DNA from: JABWBD01 sp040768665
GTDB lineage: Bacteria > Planctomycetota > Planctomycetia > Pirellulales > Thermoguttaceae
Length of the DNA stretch: 64,000 bases
Assembly: GCA_040768665.1 (NCBI GenBank)
Contig: JAXGMN010000049.1
Coordinates: forward strand, 1 to 64,000
Direction of reading: 5' to 3'
The notes beneath the pieces are model-generated. The model saw only the letters and a program-made list of their open reading frames with translations, was not told where the DNA came from and did not search any database. The first letter of the stretch is position 1; each line of letters starts with the position of its first letter. Shown here one piece after another: positions 35,196 through 43,402 of the stretch. The translations under genes were made by a program, and so were the position numbers.

Positions 35196-35957
35196 ATGGC
35201 AACTAAGCTTTTTATCGCCGATTGGGCAGCGGCCGGACTGGACTTCCTCTTTCCACCCCGCTGCGCCAATTGCGACGCCGACCTGGGCTGCGTGGAAACC
35301 AGAAGCGTCTTGCTCTGTGATGCTTGCATCGATGCGCTGGGACCCCATGAATGGGTCGGGTGCAGTCGCTGTGGAGCCGCGGTCACGCCCGGCTCGGCGG
35401 CCGCGGCGACGTGTCCCGGCTGCCGTGGACGGAGTCTCCAGTTTGATACCGTGTTGCCGCTCTCTGCCTATCGCGACCAGGTTCGCTCCGCCGTATTGAA
35501 AATGAAGCGGCCCAGCGGCGATCCCCTTGCGTACGCCGTCGGCCGGCTTTTTCACCTCCGGCGCAAGGACATGCTGATGCAGCTTTGCCCGCATTGGATT
35601 GCGCCCATCCCCATGCACTGGATCCGACGGGCGATGCGGAAGACCAACAGCGCGGAGCTCCTGGCCAGGCAAATCGCTCGAGGACTTGGAACGCCCCTTG
35701 CAACGGGACTTCTCCGGAGAGTTCGCAATACCCGTCCCCAACCCGGTCTGTCGCCGGTGGAGCGGTTCAAGAATGTCCGCGGAGCGTTTGAAGCTTGCGA
35801 GGACTACGACCTCGGCAAGGCGCGGATACTGTTGGTCGACGATGTCTTGACGACCGGGGCTACCGCGAGCGAGGCAGCGAGCGTTCTGAAACGTGCAGGA
35901 GCCACTCAAGTAGCTGTCGCCGTCGTGGCACGCGCGGAAGGCGACGACCCTCTGTGA
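35196..35957 (+). CDS. comF: ComF family phosphoribosyltransferase-like protein
   Basis: 253 residues from ATG 35196, with CGGAGGG upstream. The N-terminal double zinc finger has C23/C26/C41/C44 and C56/C59/C73/C76. The C-terminal phosphoribosyltransferase fold has the PRPP-binding loop ILLVDDVLTTGATAS. The ComF signature RKTNSAELLARQIA and the NTRPQPGLSPVERFKNVRGAF segment are present. In naturally competent bacteria ComF acts in single-stranded DNA uptake together with the helicase and nuclease machinery. Its role here is unknown, as no other com gene is visible. A degenerate repeat element follows it. Confidence 0.9.
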   Translation: MATKLFIADWAAAGLDFLFPPRCANCDADLGCVETRSVLLCDACIDALGPHEWVGCSRCGAAVTPGSAAAATCPGCRGRSLQFDTVLPLSAYRDQVRSAVLKMKRPSGDPLAYAVGRLFHLRRKDMLMQLCPHWIAPIPMHWIRRAMRKTNSAELLARQIARGLGTPLATGLLRRVRNTRPQPGLSPVERFKNVRGAFEACEDYDLGKARILLVDDVLTTGATASEAASVLKRAGATQVAVAVVARAEGDDPL

Positions 35958-35965
35958 TAGGGTTC

Positions 35966-36045
35966 AAAAAACGGAGACTGGCTTCGAGCCATGCCACGCG
36001 TAGTCCAGCAGAAAACGCCTCGCAGCGGTATGCCTGTCCCTATTA
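35966..36045 (+). repeat. REPIN-like inverted repeat, subtype B, copy (degenerate)
   Basis: Left arm AAAAACGGAGACTGGCTTCG and right arm CGGTATGCCTGTCCCTATT. It starts 8 nt after the comF stop and is in the same orientation as the other subtype-B copies. It lies between comF and hemC. Confidence 0.7.
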
Positions 36046-36106
36046 TTGGACTTTGCCCCTTTGTGAACGACAGTCCAGGTTATCTGGCGGAAGAGAAGGA
36101 TTCCCC

Positions 36107-37036
36107 ATGGCTTCCCATTCTCACCCTCACCTTCGGATTGGAACTCGAGGCAGTGCGCTGGCACGGTGGCAGGCCCAGTGGGTGGCAAATCGCCTGGTGC
36201 AAATCGGGGTCGACGTGGCGCTCGTTCCGATCGTCACCAGCGGCGACCGCCAGCAGAAAGGGCCCGTCGAATCGATCGGCACGCTCGGCGTATTCACCAA
36301 GGAAATCCAGCGCGAACTGCTCGCCAACCGCGTCGACCTGGCGGTTCATAGCCTGAAGGACTTGCCGACCGAACCGGTTGCCGGGCTCTCGCTCGCCGCG
36401 GTGCCCCGGCGCGAGTCGGTTTCCGACGTGCTGGTCTCCCGCACGGGCGTCCCCCTCGCGGAACTTCCGCCGGGCGCAGTGCTCGGCACCGGCAGTCTCC
36501 GCCGCCGCGCTCAGATCCTCCACGTCCGCCCGGATCTGAACACCAAGGAAATCCGCGGCAACGTCGAGACGCGATTGGGTAGGCTCGATGCCGGAGAGTA
36601 CGACGCGATCGTCTTGGCCGAGGCCGGGCTTCGCCGCTTGGGACTGGCTGACCGTATTACGGAGGTGCTGCCGTCTTCGATCAGCCTGCCGGCCATCGGG
36701 CAGGGCGCCCTCGGTCTGGAGACGAGGACCGACGACAAGGCAACCCGAGCGGCGCTGGCTGGGTTGGACCACGCGGCGTCGCACGCGAGCGTCGTCGCCG
36801 AGCGCGCAATGTTGGCCGTGCTGCAAGGCGGCTGCCTCGCACCGATCGCCGCCTGGGCAAGAGTCGAGGAGGATTCGCTGGTTCTCTCGGGCCGAGTCCT
36901 GGACCGTGACGGCTCGCGCCGCCTCGAGATAACGCTCCGCGGTGAACCTGCCGCGGCGGATGAACTGGGCCGCCAGGTCGCCGACGAACTCCTTGGCCAG
37001 GGCGCCGCCGACCTGATCCGCTCTTCGCGGCTGTAA
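36107..37036 (+). CDS. hemC: Porphobilinogen deaminase (hydroxymethylbilane synthase)
   Basis: 309 residues from ATG 36107, with AGAAGGA upstream. It joins four porphobilinogen molecules into hydroxymethylbilane for haem and related tetrapyrroles. The dipyrromethane-cofactor cysteine is C243 in LAVLQGGCLAPIAAWA. The catalytic D85 lies in HSLKDLPTE, and the substrate-binding arginines are in GTGSLRRRAQ and IRGNVETRLGRLD. Normal length. No other hem gene is next to it. Confidence 0.96.
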   Translation: MASHSHPHLRIGTRGSALARWQAQWVANRLVQIGVDVALVPIVTSGDRQQKGPVESIGTLGVFTKEIQRELLANRVDLAVHSLKDLPTEPVAGLSLAAVPRRESVSDVLVSRTGVPLAELPPGAVLGTGSLRRRAQILHVRPDLNTKEIRGNVETRLGRLDAGEYDAIVLAEAGLRRLGLADRITEVLPSSISLPAIGQGALGLETRTDDKATRAALAGLDHAASHASVVAERAMLAVLQGGCLAPIAAWARVEEDSLVLSGRVLDRDGSRRLEITLRGEPAAADELGRQVADELLGQGAADLIRSSRL

Positions 37037-37165
37037 TAATGAATCTCGCGAGAAGAAAGTAGCACACTCCGTCGTGCCGTCTGCTGCGGCACGATGAAGC
37101 GAGCCTCTTGCGGCAAAGTGCGACGGCAGTTCATCGTCGATCTCAACAGCCCGGGGGCGATCGTT

Positions 37166-38059
37166 TCACATCCTCACCGTCTGAACACGGTGATTATTCG
37201 TGTCGAGAACGTGAATCAGCCCTCGGCTATCTCGAACCAGCGCCCAGGGGTTGAACAATTCGCCTTCGCCACGGCCATTCGTTCCCCAGCATCCGAGCGA
37301 CCGGCCGTCACGCGTGAACTTCTGCACGCGATGGTTGCCGTATTCGACCACGTATACCACTTCGTCGGGGGCCAGGGCGAGGTCGTAAGGATAGTAGAGT
37401 TGGCCAAGGCCGGTGCCCTGGCTGCCCCAAAGGTGAAGCAGTTTGCCCTCTGGATCGAAGATCTGAATTCGGTGGTTGCAGGCGTCCACCACCCAGATGT
37501 GGCCATGCTCGTCGATGGAGAGGTTCTGCGGACGAGCGAACTGTCCGGGGTCGGATCCGTGGCCGCCCCATTGCAGCAGAAACCGTCCGTCGGGCGAAAA
37601 TTTCTGAATGCGGTCGTACTCGCCGTACTCGCCGACGTACAGGTTGCCCTCGTCGTCCTCGACGACATCGGTCACCAGGCCAAACTCGCCAGGCCCGTGC
37701 CCCTCGGTGCCCCCGAGCGTCCGCAAGAGCTGTCCGTCGGGCGAGTAGACGAGAACGCGGTAATAGTGGGTGTCGGCCACCAGCACGTTACCGTTTTCTC
37801 CAATGGTCAAACCGGTCGGCTTGCCCGTCTTCCAGTCCGGCGTCTGCCAAGCGCGGAGGAAGCGGCCGTTCGGATCGAAGACCTGGATCCGCGCGGTCAT
37901 GTCGACGATGTAGAACTGGTCCAGACGATCGATTGCCATCGCCCGCGGTTTCTGGAATCGTCCGTCGGACAGGCCCCGGCGTCCCCAGACTTTCTCCAGC
38001 CGGCCGATATGGTTGGGATCTTCCGCGCATCCGGCGACGAGCAGCAGCACGACCACCAC
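37166..38059 (-). CDS. NHL-repeat lipoprotein
   Basis: 297 residues if GTG 38059 is the start. An in-frame ATG at 38191 would add 44 residues that read through a 25-bp palindrome and a subtype-B repeat, so I prefer the GTG, without certainty. The N-terminus is a lipoprotein signal (VVVLLLVAGC). The rest is an NHL beta-propeller of about six blades, each with motifs like GRFLRAW or NLYVGEYGEYDRIQKFSPDG (for example NHRIQIFDPEGKLLHLWG). Such lipoproteins bind partners outside the inner membrane or at the outer membrane. No enzymatic site is seen. It converges with hemC. Confidence 0.85.
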   Translation of the reverse strand: MVVVLLLVAGCAEDPNHIGRLEKVWGRRGLSDGRFQKPRAMAIDRLDQFYIVDMTARIQVFDPNGRFLRAWQTPDWKTGKPTGLTIGENGNVLVADTHYYRVLVYSPDGQLLRTLGGTEGHGPGEFGLVTDVVEDDEGNLYVGEYGEYDRIQKFSPDGRFLLQWGGHGSDPGQFARPQNLSIDEHGHIWVVDACNHRIQIFDPEGKLLHLWGSQGTGLGQLYYPYDLALAPDEVVYVVEYGNHRVQKFTRDGRSLGCWGTNGRGEGELFNPWALVRDSRGLIHVLDTNNHRVQTVRM

Positions 38060-38062
38060 CCA

Positions 38063-38087
38063 GTAGGTCCCACTTGCCGAGCGGGAC
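38063..38087 (+). repeat. 25-bp short palindromic repeat, copy 2
   Basis: GTAGGTCCCACTTGCCGAGC then GGGAC, differing at 2 of 25 positions from the copy at 32281-32305. It sits directly upstream of the preferred start of the NHL lipoprotein. Confidence 0.65.
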
Positions 38088-38159
38088 CTGATGCCCGAGC
38101 GGCGGTCGGCACCCAAGCCGCGGCCGATGCTCAAACGGGACCGGAATGGCAAGCGGAGA

Positions 38160-38251
38160 CGGCTGAGAAAGGGCACTAGCTCCGCAACCATTGGTGGCTC
38201 AGCTTGACTGTCGGTGCAAGATATTGCGGTACCTGTTGCCTTTCTCGGCCG
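38160..38251 (+). repeat. REPIN-like inverted repeat, subtype B, copy
   Basis: Arms CGGCTGAGAAAGGGCACTAG (continuing CTCCGCAA) and TTGCGGTACCTGTTGCCTTT (continuing CTCGGCCG). The core is partly degenerate, but the outer stem is good. It lies in the 5' region of the NHL lipoprotein gene. Confidence 0.78.
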
Positions 38252-38294
38252 CTGAGAGCGTGACTCGCGCCTCAAGGTTGGACCTCACCTCGAA

Positions 38295-38405
38295 CTAGTG
38301 CTCTCGCAATCCTCCTTTGGCGGGTATAGCGGAACTCGTGAGAGTTCGTGGCCAGAAGTCTCACGACTTCCGCTACCCGTCACTCCAACTTTGACGGAGC
38401 ACTAG
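38295..38405. repeat. 111-bp palindromic MITE-like element
   Basis: The ends CTAGTGCTC / GAGCACTAG are perfect. The arms continue with interruptions: GGCGGGTATAGCGGAACTCG on the left, and CGACTTCCGCTACCCGTCA on the right (complement TGACGGGTAGCGGAAGTCG). The stem thus spans almost the whole element, with a short loop around TTCGTGGCC. It has no coding capacity. No second copy is in this window. Confidence 0.75.
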
Positions 38406-38655
38406 GGTTTGGTGGGCACACGAGTATGGCATCAATAGACGACCTGCCGACACGGTGTCGAGGGAACTCCGCCGGCCCCTCTTTTCTGAGACTATCCGGC
38501 TCGGCAAGGCAACGCCAGTATGGCACCCCGACAAGGCCCGTCCTGACAGCAGCGTCCGCGCGCCCTACGTCGGGGGAGTGGATGCCCTTGACGGGCGGGT
38601 TCTTGCGTCGGTATAGTAGAGTATTCGATTCAGTCTGAGACTTACGGGGCATTGG

Positions 38656-38742
38656 TTCAGTGGCGGAAACTGGCTCCGAGCCAAATTCGTTGAGGGCCGC
38701 TGAAAAAACCGTCGTGGCGAGGTATTGTCCCCCGCCACTGAA
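38656..38742 (+). repeat. REPIN-like inverted repeat, subtype B, copy
   Basis: Outer arms TTCAGTGGCGG / CCGCCACTGAA are perfect. Inside is AAACTGGCTCCG and GAGGTATTGTCCCC. It ends 33 nt before the ATG of the Sua5-phosphatase fusion, so the promoter of that gene must lie in or before the repeat. Confidence 0.8.
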
Positions 38743-38774
38743 TTGTGCCGCGTTCGCAACCCGTCCACTTGCGT

Positions 38775-39896
38775 ATGCCTCCTGTGCTGGTTGATGTTCG
38801 TGCCGCCGACGACCTGCGCGATGTAGTGCATCGCGCCGTGCAGGCCGTGTCGGAAGGAAAACTGGTGGTCTTTCCCACGGAAACGATCTACGGGGTTGCC
38901 GTTCGCGCGTTGGATGCCGACGCAGTGGGCAGGATGTGGGAGGTGAAAGGGCGCAGACCGGGAAATCCCTTCGCGCTGGCGATCAAGAGCTTCGAAGAGG
39001 CTCGCGACTACGTGCCCGACATGAGCCCGCTGGCCCAACGACTGGCCCGCCGCTGTTGGCCGGGACCGGTGACGCTGGTTGTCGACGATTCGCATCCGGA
39101 AAGCCTTGTGTGGCAGCTTCCGGAAGTCGTCCAGCGCGCGGTCTCCCCGGAGAACAAGGTCGGACTTCGAGTGCCGGGACATCCGATCATCCTGGACGTG
39201 CTCCGGATGGTGGCCGGGCCGCTGGCGCTGACCAGCGCCAACCGAAGCGGACAGCCCGACGCACGCACCGCCCAGGAGGCGCTGGACAGTCTGGGTGACG
39301 ACGTCGACCTGGTGCTTGACGATGGCCCGACCCGTTTCGGGCAGCCTTCGTCGGTCGTGTATGTCCGCGACAGTGATTTCGAAATCCTCCGGCCGGGAGT
39401 CGTTCCCGAAAAGACCTTGAAGCGGCTGACCAGCCTGATGATCCTCTTTGTCTGCACCGGAAATACCTGTCGGAGCCCTATGGCCGAGTGGCTGTGCCGC
39501 AAAGAGCTTGCCGAGCGGCTGGGTTGCAGCATCGACGACCTGGAGGACCGCGGTATCGTGGTCGTTTCGGCGGGCATCGCCGCCATGGCGGGCAGTCACG
39601 CCACGGCCGAGGCGGTGGAGGTAATGGGCGAGTTCGGAGTCGATCTCCGGCTCCACGAGACCCAACCCCTGACCGAGCCGTTGGTCCGCCATGCGGACCT
39701 CATCTTTACAATGACCCAGTCGCACCGTGACGCGATCGTCTCCCAGTGGCCGAACGCCGCCGAGCGGAGCGGCCTCCTGTGCCGGTCCGGCAGTGATGTG
39801 GCAGACCCCATCGGCGGGCCCCTCGAACGCTACCAGCGGTGTGCCTCGCAGATCCACAGCGAGATCAAGGCCCGTCTGGACGACTTGAATTTCTGA
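38775..39896 (+). CDS. Fusion: threonylcarbamoyl-AMP synthase (Sua5/YrdC) + low-molecular-weight phosphatase
   Basis: 373 residues from ATG 38775; GTG 38745 is an alternative. Residues 1-215 are the TsaC/Sua5-YrdC domain, which makes threonylcarbamoyl-AMP for the t6A37 modification of ANN-decoding tRNAs. Landmarks are VVFPTETIYG, KGRRPGNPFALAI, PGPVTLVV and LTSANRSG. Residues 221-373 are a low-molecular-weight Tyr/Arg phosphatase: P-loop C227TGNTCR233 SP and general-acid Asp in SDVADPIGG. In Bacillus these are neighbouring genes ywlC and ywlE, with rpiB (ywlF) near; here they are one protein with rpiB 83 nt downstream. The phosphatase may act on phospho-arginine or phospho-tyrosine; which is not known. 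Confidence 0.93.
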   Translation: MPPVLVDVRAADDLRDVVHRAVQAVSEGKLVVFPTETIYGVAVRALDADAVGRMWEVKGRRPGNPFALAIKSFEEARDYVPDMSPLAQRLARRCWPGPVTLVVDDSHPESLVWQLPEVVQRAVSPENKVGLRVPGHPIILDVLRMVAGPLALTSANRSGQPDARTAQEALDSLGDDVDLVLDDGPTRFGQPSSVVYVRDSDFEILRPGVVPEKTLKRLTSLMILFVCTGNTCRSPMAEWLCRKELAERLGCSIDDLEDRGIVVVSAGIAAMAGSHATAEAVEVMGEFGVDLRLHETQPLTEPLVRHADLIFTMTQSHRDAIVSQWPNAAERSGLLCRSGSDVADPIGGPLERYQRCASQIHSEIKARLDDLNF

Positions 39897-39979
39897 GTCA
39901 ACAATAAACGAAGTCGGCGGTGGCTTGCCACCGGTCGGCGGCTACTTATCTCTTTTTAACCCTCCGCCTCCTCACAATC

Positions 39980-40438
39980 ATGCGAATTGCGGTCGGCAGC
40001 GATCACCGCGGTCAAGCGATACGTTCCAAAGTGGTGGAACTCCTGCGGCGTTTGGGCCACGACGTTCTCGACGTTGGTACCGACAGTCCGGACCCCGTCG
40101 ACTCTCACGACTTCGCCGCCCTGGTCGCAAGAAAGGTCAGCAGCCGTGAGGTCGAGCGCGGCATACTCATTTGTGGGACCGGCCTTGGGATGTGCATCGC
40201 GGCAAACAAGTTCCCGGGCGTCCGGGCGGCACCGTGCCACGACGACCTGACCGCCGAGATGAGCCGCCGGCACAACGATTTGAACGTGCTTTGCCTCTCG
40301 GCTGATATGCTTGGCGAACGGCTCATCGACCGCATGATCGAGATCTGGCTCAACACGCCTTTCGAAGGCGGTCGCCACGCCCGCCGGGTTGAGAAGATCG
40401 CCGAGTTCGAGCGGGATCAAGGCCGGTCCCATTCCTGA
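39980..40438 (+). CDS. rpiB: Ribose-5-phosphate isomerase B
   Basis: 152 residues from ATG 39980. It interconverts ribose 5-phosphate and ribulose 5-phosphate in the pentose phosphate pathway. Catalytic-base C65 sits in ILICGTGLGMCIAANK. Phosphate-binding D8-H9 (VGSDHRG) and H98 (SRRHNDLNVL) are in place. It lies 83 nt after the Sua5-phosphatase fusion on the same strand, keeping the gene order known in Firmicutes. Confidence 0.95.
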   Translation: MRIAVGSDHRGQAIRSKVVELLRRLGHDVLDVGTDSPDPVDSHDFAALVARKVSSREVERGILICGTGLGMCIAANKFPGVRAAPCHDDLTAEMSRRHNDLNVLCLSADMLGERLIDRMIEIWLNTPFEGGRHARRVEKIAEFERDQGRSHS

Positions 40439-40770
40439 CTGCGAGGAATGAGACGTAGAGGTCGTATAATGGATCGAAGAGTTGACATGGTATCGTGGCC
40501 CCGGTGGTAAGGCGTCTCGCACCAAATTCCCCTACCGGGGTACTGGTGATGGTTTCCACTTTTCTTTTCAAGTGCTTGGCGCGGACGCAACGAGTGGTAA
40601 GATGGATCACGGGTCAAGCCCCCGCTCGCGGGGGCGGGCCGGTGCGGCGAGGTCTCGTCCTCCCGGCGGAGCCCGGGACCGAAGTGTCTTCGCTGATGCG
40701 TCCGGTGGATTCCGACCGAGTCCGCAGCAAGTGAACCGAAAGGATCTCTTCTCGATGTGAGCGATGGGCA
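40439..40770 (+). promoter_or_regulatory. Leader region of the Ser/Thr kinase gene, possible promoters
   Basis: 332 bp without a gene. Two loose sigma-70-like pairs are visible. TTGGCG (40576-40581) and TAAGAT (40598-40603) are 16 nt apart. TTGACA at 40482 has no good -10 at the right spacing. An inverted repeat CCCGCTCGCGGG-like palindrome (about 40621-40632) lies in the transcribed leader. None of this is strong. Confidence 0.3.
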
Positions 40771-43194
40771 ATGCCAACAAGAACGGCTGCTGACACTTTC
40801 CTGAAGCTCCTCGACCGCAGCGGCATTGTGCCGGCGGACCAGGTCTCGGACGTGGTGCGAGAGCTTGAGGAGGCCGGAGTTGATTCGCCGAGTGCCCAGC
40901 AGGTCGCCGACGAGTTGGTCGAGCGCGAAGCGCTCACCCGTTGGCAGGCCGATCAGCTTCTCGATGGAAAGTGCAAGGGCTTCATCATCGGCCCTTACCG
41001 CATCCTTGCACCGCTTGGCCAGGGCGGAATGGGCACCGTCTTCCTGGCTGAGCACGAGGTGATGCGCCGCCGCTGTGCCATCAAAGTCCTCCCCTGGAAA
41101 CGCGTTCAGGCGCAGCCGGAGCTTGTCGAGTGGTTCGTGCGCGAGGCCCGTGCGGTCGGCGCGCTCGATCATCCGAACATCGTTCGCGCTTACGACGTGA
41201 ACAAAGCGGTGCAGGATGATCGCGAAATCAATTACCTCGTGATGCAGTATGTCGACGGCCAGGATCTCCAGCGCCGCATCCAGGAACACGGCGTTGCCGA
41301 TTACCATCAGGCCGCCGAGTGGATCCGTCAGGCGGCCGAAGGGTTGGCCCACGCGCACGAATCGGGATTCGTCCACCGCGACGTGAAGCCGGCCAACCTG
41401 CTCGTCGATAGCCACGGAGTCGTGAAGATCCTCGATTTGGGACTGGCTCGTTTCTTCAACGACACGGACGGTTCTGCCAACGGCGATCAGGGCGGCGCCG
41501 TCGTCGGCACGGCCGACTATCTTGCACCGGAGCAAGTCGTCAACGCGCAGAATGTCGACGGCCGGGCGGATATTTACAGTCTCGGCCATACCTTTTACTT
41601 CCTGCTCACCGGACATCCGCCGTTTCCCGACGGTTCCGTGCCGCAGCGCCTGATGGCGCACCAGACGAAGTTCCCGGAGCCGATCCTCAAGCAGCGTCCC
41701 GACGTGCCCGCGGAATTGGTCGGGATTATTGGCCGAATGACCGCCAAGAAGCCGAAGGATCGCTATCAGTCGGCGCGCGAAGTGGCCGAGGCATTGAAGA
41801 AATGGCTCGAGGGAAGCCCGGAAGTCAGCGGGTTCATGCGGCGGTTCATCCGCACCGGGCCGAGCAACACACCGCCGCCGACCGCGGTTCGACCCCGGCC
41901 TCAAAGCAAATCGCCCGAGGACGAGCGCGACCTGGAGCTGGCGCCGATCGAGGAAGACCAGGAGACCGACGAGCCGCCGACTGCAACGGAGACTACGGAC
42001 TCCGGCGCCGCGCAACCGGCCGTCGCCGAAGAGTCCCTCGAGGCGGCAAGCGAGGACACCTCGCCTGCCGATCACGAGGCGACATCGCCTCCGATCGATC
42101 TCACTGACGAATTGGGCGAGTTGAGCGCGCCGAGCGATCCGCTGGCAGAACTGTTGGCCGCGGAAGCATCGGCTTCCGCCGCGCCCTCGTCTCTGCACGA
42201 CGCAGATCCTGCCGTCGCGGCAAGGCATTTACCGGCGGCAAGAAAACCCCAGCCCGGCAAGCCGGACGACGCTTCCCTTGTTCAGTCGCCCGTGGTTTGG
42301 GCCGGGCTCGCATGTCTCGTGGTTGTGATCGCGATCGTGTGGCTCGTGGCGAGTCAGTTCCCCGGCGAATCACCCCCGTTGGACCAACCGGTTGCCGTGG
42401 TGCCTGCCCCGGCGGGTGCTTCGAATCCCATCGAGCCGAAACTGGAGCCGGAAAGCCCGCCGCCCGCAGAATCCCCGAAGCCGCCCGCCGCGGCTGATCC
42501 CGGCCGCGATCGCAGCAAGTCGCCGGAAGACGTACAGTCAGACTCTGGTGAGCCGAAAGCCAAGCCCCAAGTAGAACCTTCAAAATCGCCAAAAGAGAGC
42601 AGCAAATCGCCGGAATCTTCCGCCGGTCGGAAACAGGCGCCAAAGGCAAAGCCCAAACCCAAACCTTCGCAGCCGAAGACAGCTCCGGAGGCCAAGCCTC
42701 AGGAAGAAACAAAGGAGAAGAAGGAACCCCCGAGCAAGCCCAAAGAAGCCGAGAAGACCGACGTGAAGACGCTGCTCGGGAGCGTTGAAAAGATCGCCTT
42801 TCGGCCTGTCAAGTCGATCGAACGGGACCCTCGAGGGAGGTTCAACATGATGGTCTGGCGCGAGGCTCAGGAAGCGGCAAAGCACGCCGGACTGGCCCTG
42901 GTCGAAGATGCGTCGGCGATTACGGACGACAGCCTGGCTGTTATGGATCTCGCGATCGAAGCGGTCCCTTCCGGGCCGATGGCGGAGGTGATCCTATCCG
43001 CTGAACTGAACGTGATCGGTTCCGACGAGAAACCCCTGAAGGTTTGGGAGCATCGGACGCCGCTCGGCACTTTCGCCGTGCAACTGTTGCGGCGCGGGAT
43101 TCCCACCCCGGTGATCGGCGCTCTCCGGGATGAAGTCGGCAAGTTCTTCGACAAGTTCGTCAACGATTACCGCGAAGCTTCCGGCAAGCAGTAG
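40771..43194 (+). CDS. Transmembrane Ser/Thr protein kinase, planctomycete type
   Basis: 807 residues. A short N-terminal helical domain (1-70) of the type seen in planctomycete kinases (ALTRWQADQLLDGKCKGF) precedes the Hanks kinase domain (about 76-345). The glycine loop is GQGGMG (83-88), with K105, HRDVKPAN with D204, DLG (222-224) in place of DFG, and the activation-loop GTADYLAPEQ. An acidic linker (about 375-490), one transmembrane helix (508-527) and a Lys/Pro/Ser-rich spacer (530-665) follow. A C-terminal folded domain of about 140 residues (beginning about 665, VKTLLGSVEKIAF) matches no family I know. It may sense an envelope signal and phosphorylate cytosolic proteins. Confidence 0.92.
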   Translation: MPTRTAADTFLKLLDRSGIVPADQVSDVVRELEEAGVDSPSAQQVADELVEREALTRWQADQLLDGKCKGFIIGPYRILAPLGQGGMGTVFLAEHEVMRRRCAIKVLPWKRVQAQPELVEWFVREARAVGALDHPNIVRAYDVNKAVQDDREINYLVMQYVDGQDLQRRIQEHGVADYHQAAEWIRQAAEGLAHAHESGFVHRDVKPANLLVDSHGVVKILDLGLARFFNDTDGSANGDQGGAVVGTADYLAPEQVVNAQNVDGRADIYSLGHTFYFLLTGHPPFPDGSVPQRLMAHQTKFPEPILKQRPDVPAELVGIIGRMTAKKPKDRYQSAREVAEALKKWLEGSPEVSGFMRRFIRTGPSNTPPPTAVRPRPQSKSPEDERDLELAPIEEDQETDEPPTATETTDSGAAQPAVAEESLEAASEDTSPADHEATSPPIDLTDELGELSAPSDPLAELLAAEASASAAPSSLHDADPAVAARHLPAARKPQPGKPDDASLVQSPVVWAGLACLVVVIAIVWLVASQFPGESPPLDQPVAVVPAPAGASNPIEPKLEPESPPPAESPKPPAAADPGRDRSKSPEDVQSDSGEPKAKPQVEPSKSPKESSKSPESSAGRKQAPKAKPKPKPSQPKTAPEAKPQEETKEKKEPPSKPKEAEKTDVKTLLGSVEKIAFRPVKSIERDPRGRFNMMVWREAQEAAKHAGLALVEDASAITDDSLAVMDLAIEAVPSGPMAEVILSAELNVIGSDEKPLKVWEHRTPLGTFAVQLLRRGIPTPVIGALRDEVGKFFDKFVNDYREASGKQ

Positions 43195-43402
43195 ACGCTG
43201 CCTTTCCGGTCCGTGGTTCTGACCGAAAGGAGACCGGCAGTGGTCCGTTCGCTGTCCATCCGGTTGCGCGCGTGGATTGCCGTTGCTCTGGCTGCCGTGT
43301 TCGCGCGGTCAACAGTGGCCAGAAGTTTCCGTTGACCGTTGAACAGTAAGCTCCGTAGGTGAACAATGCGAGACGATTGAATCCCCGGAGGAGTCTTCGA
43401 CG

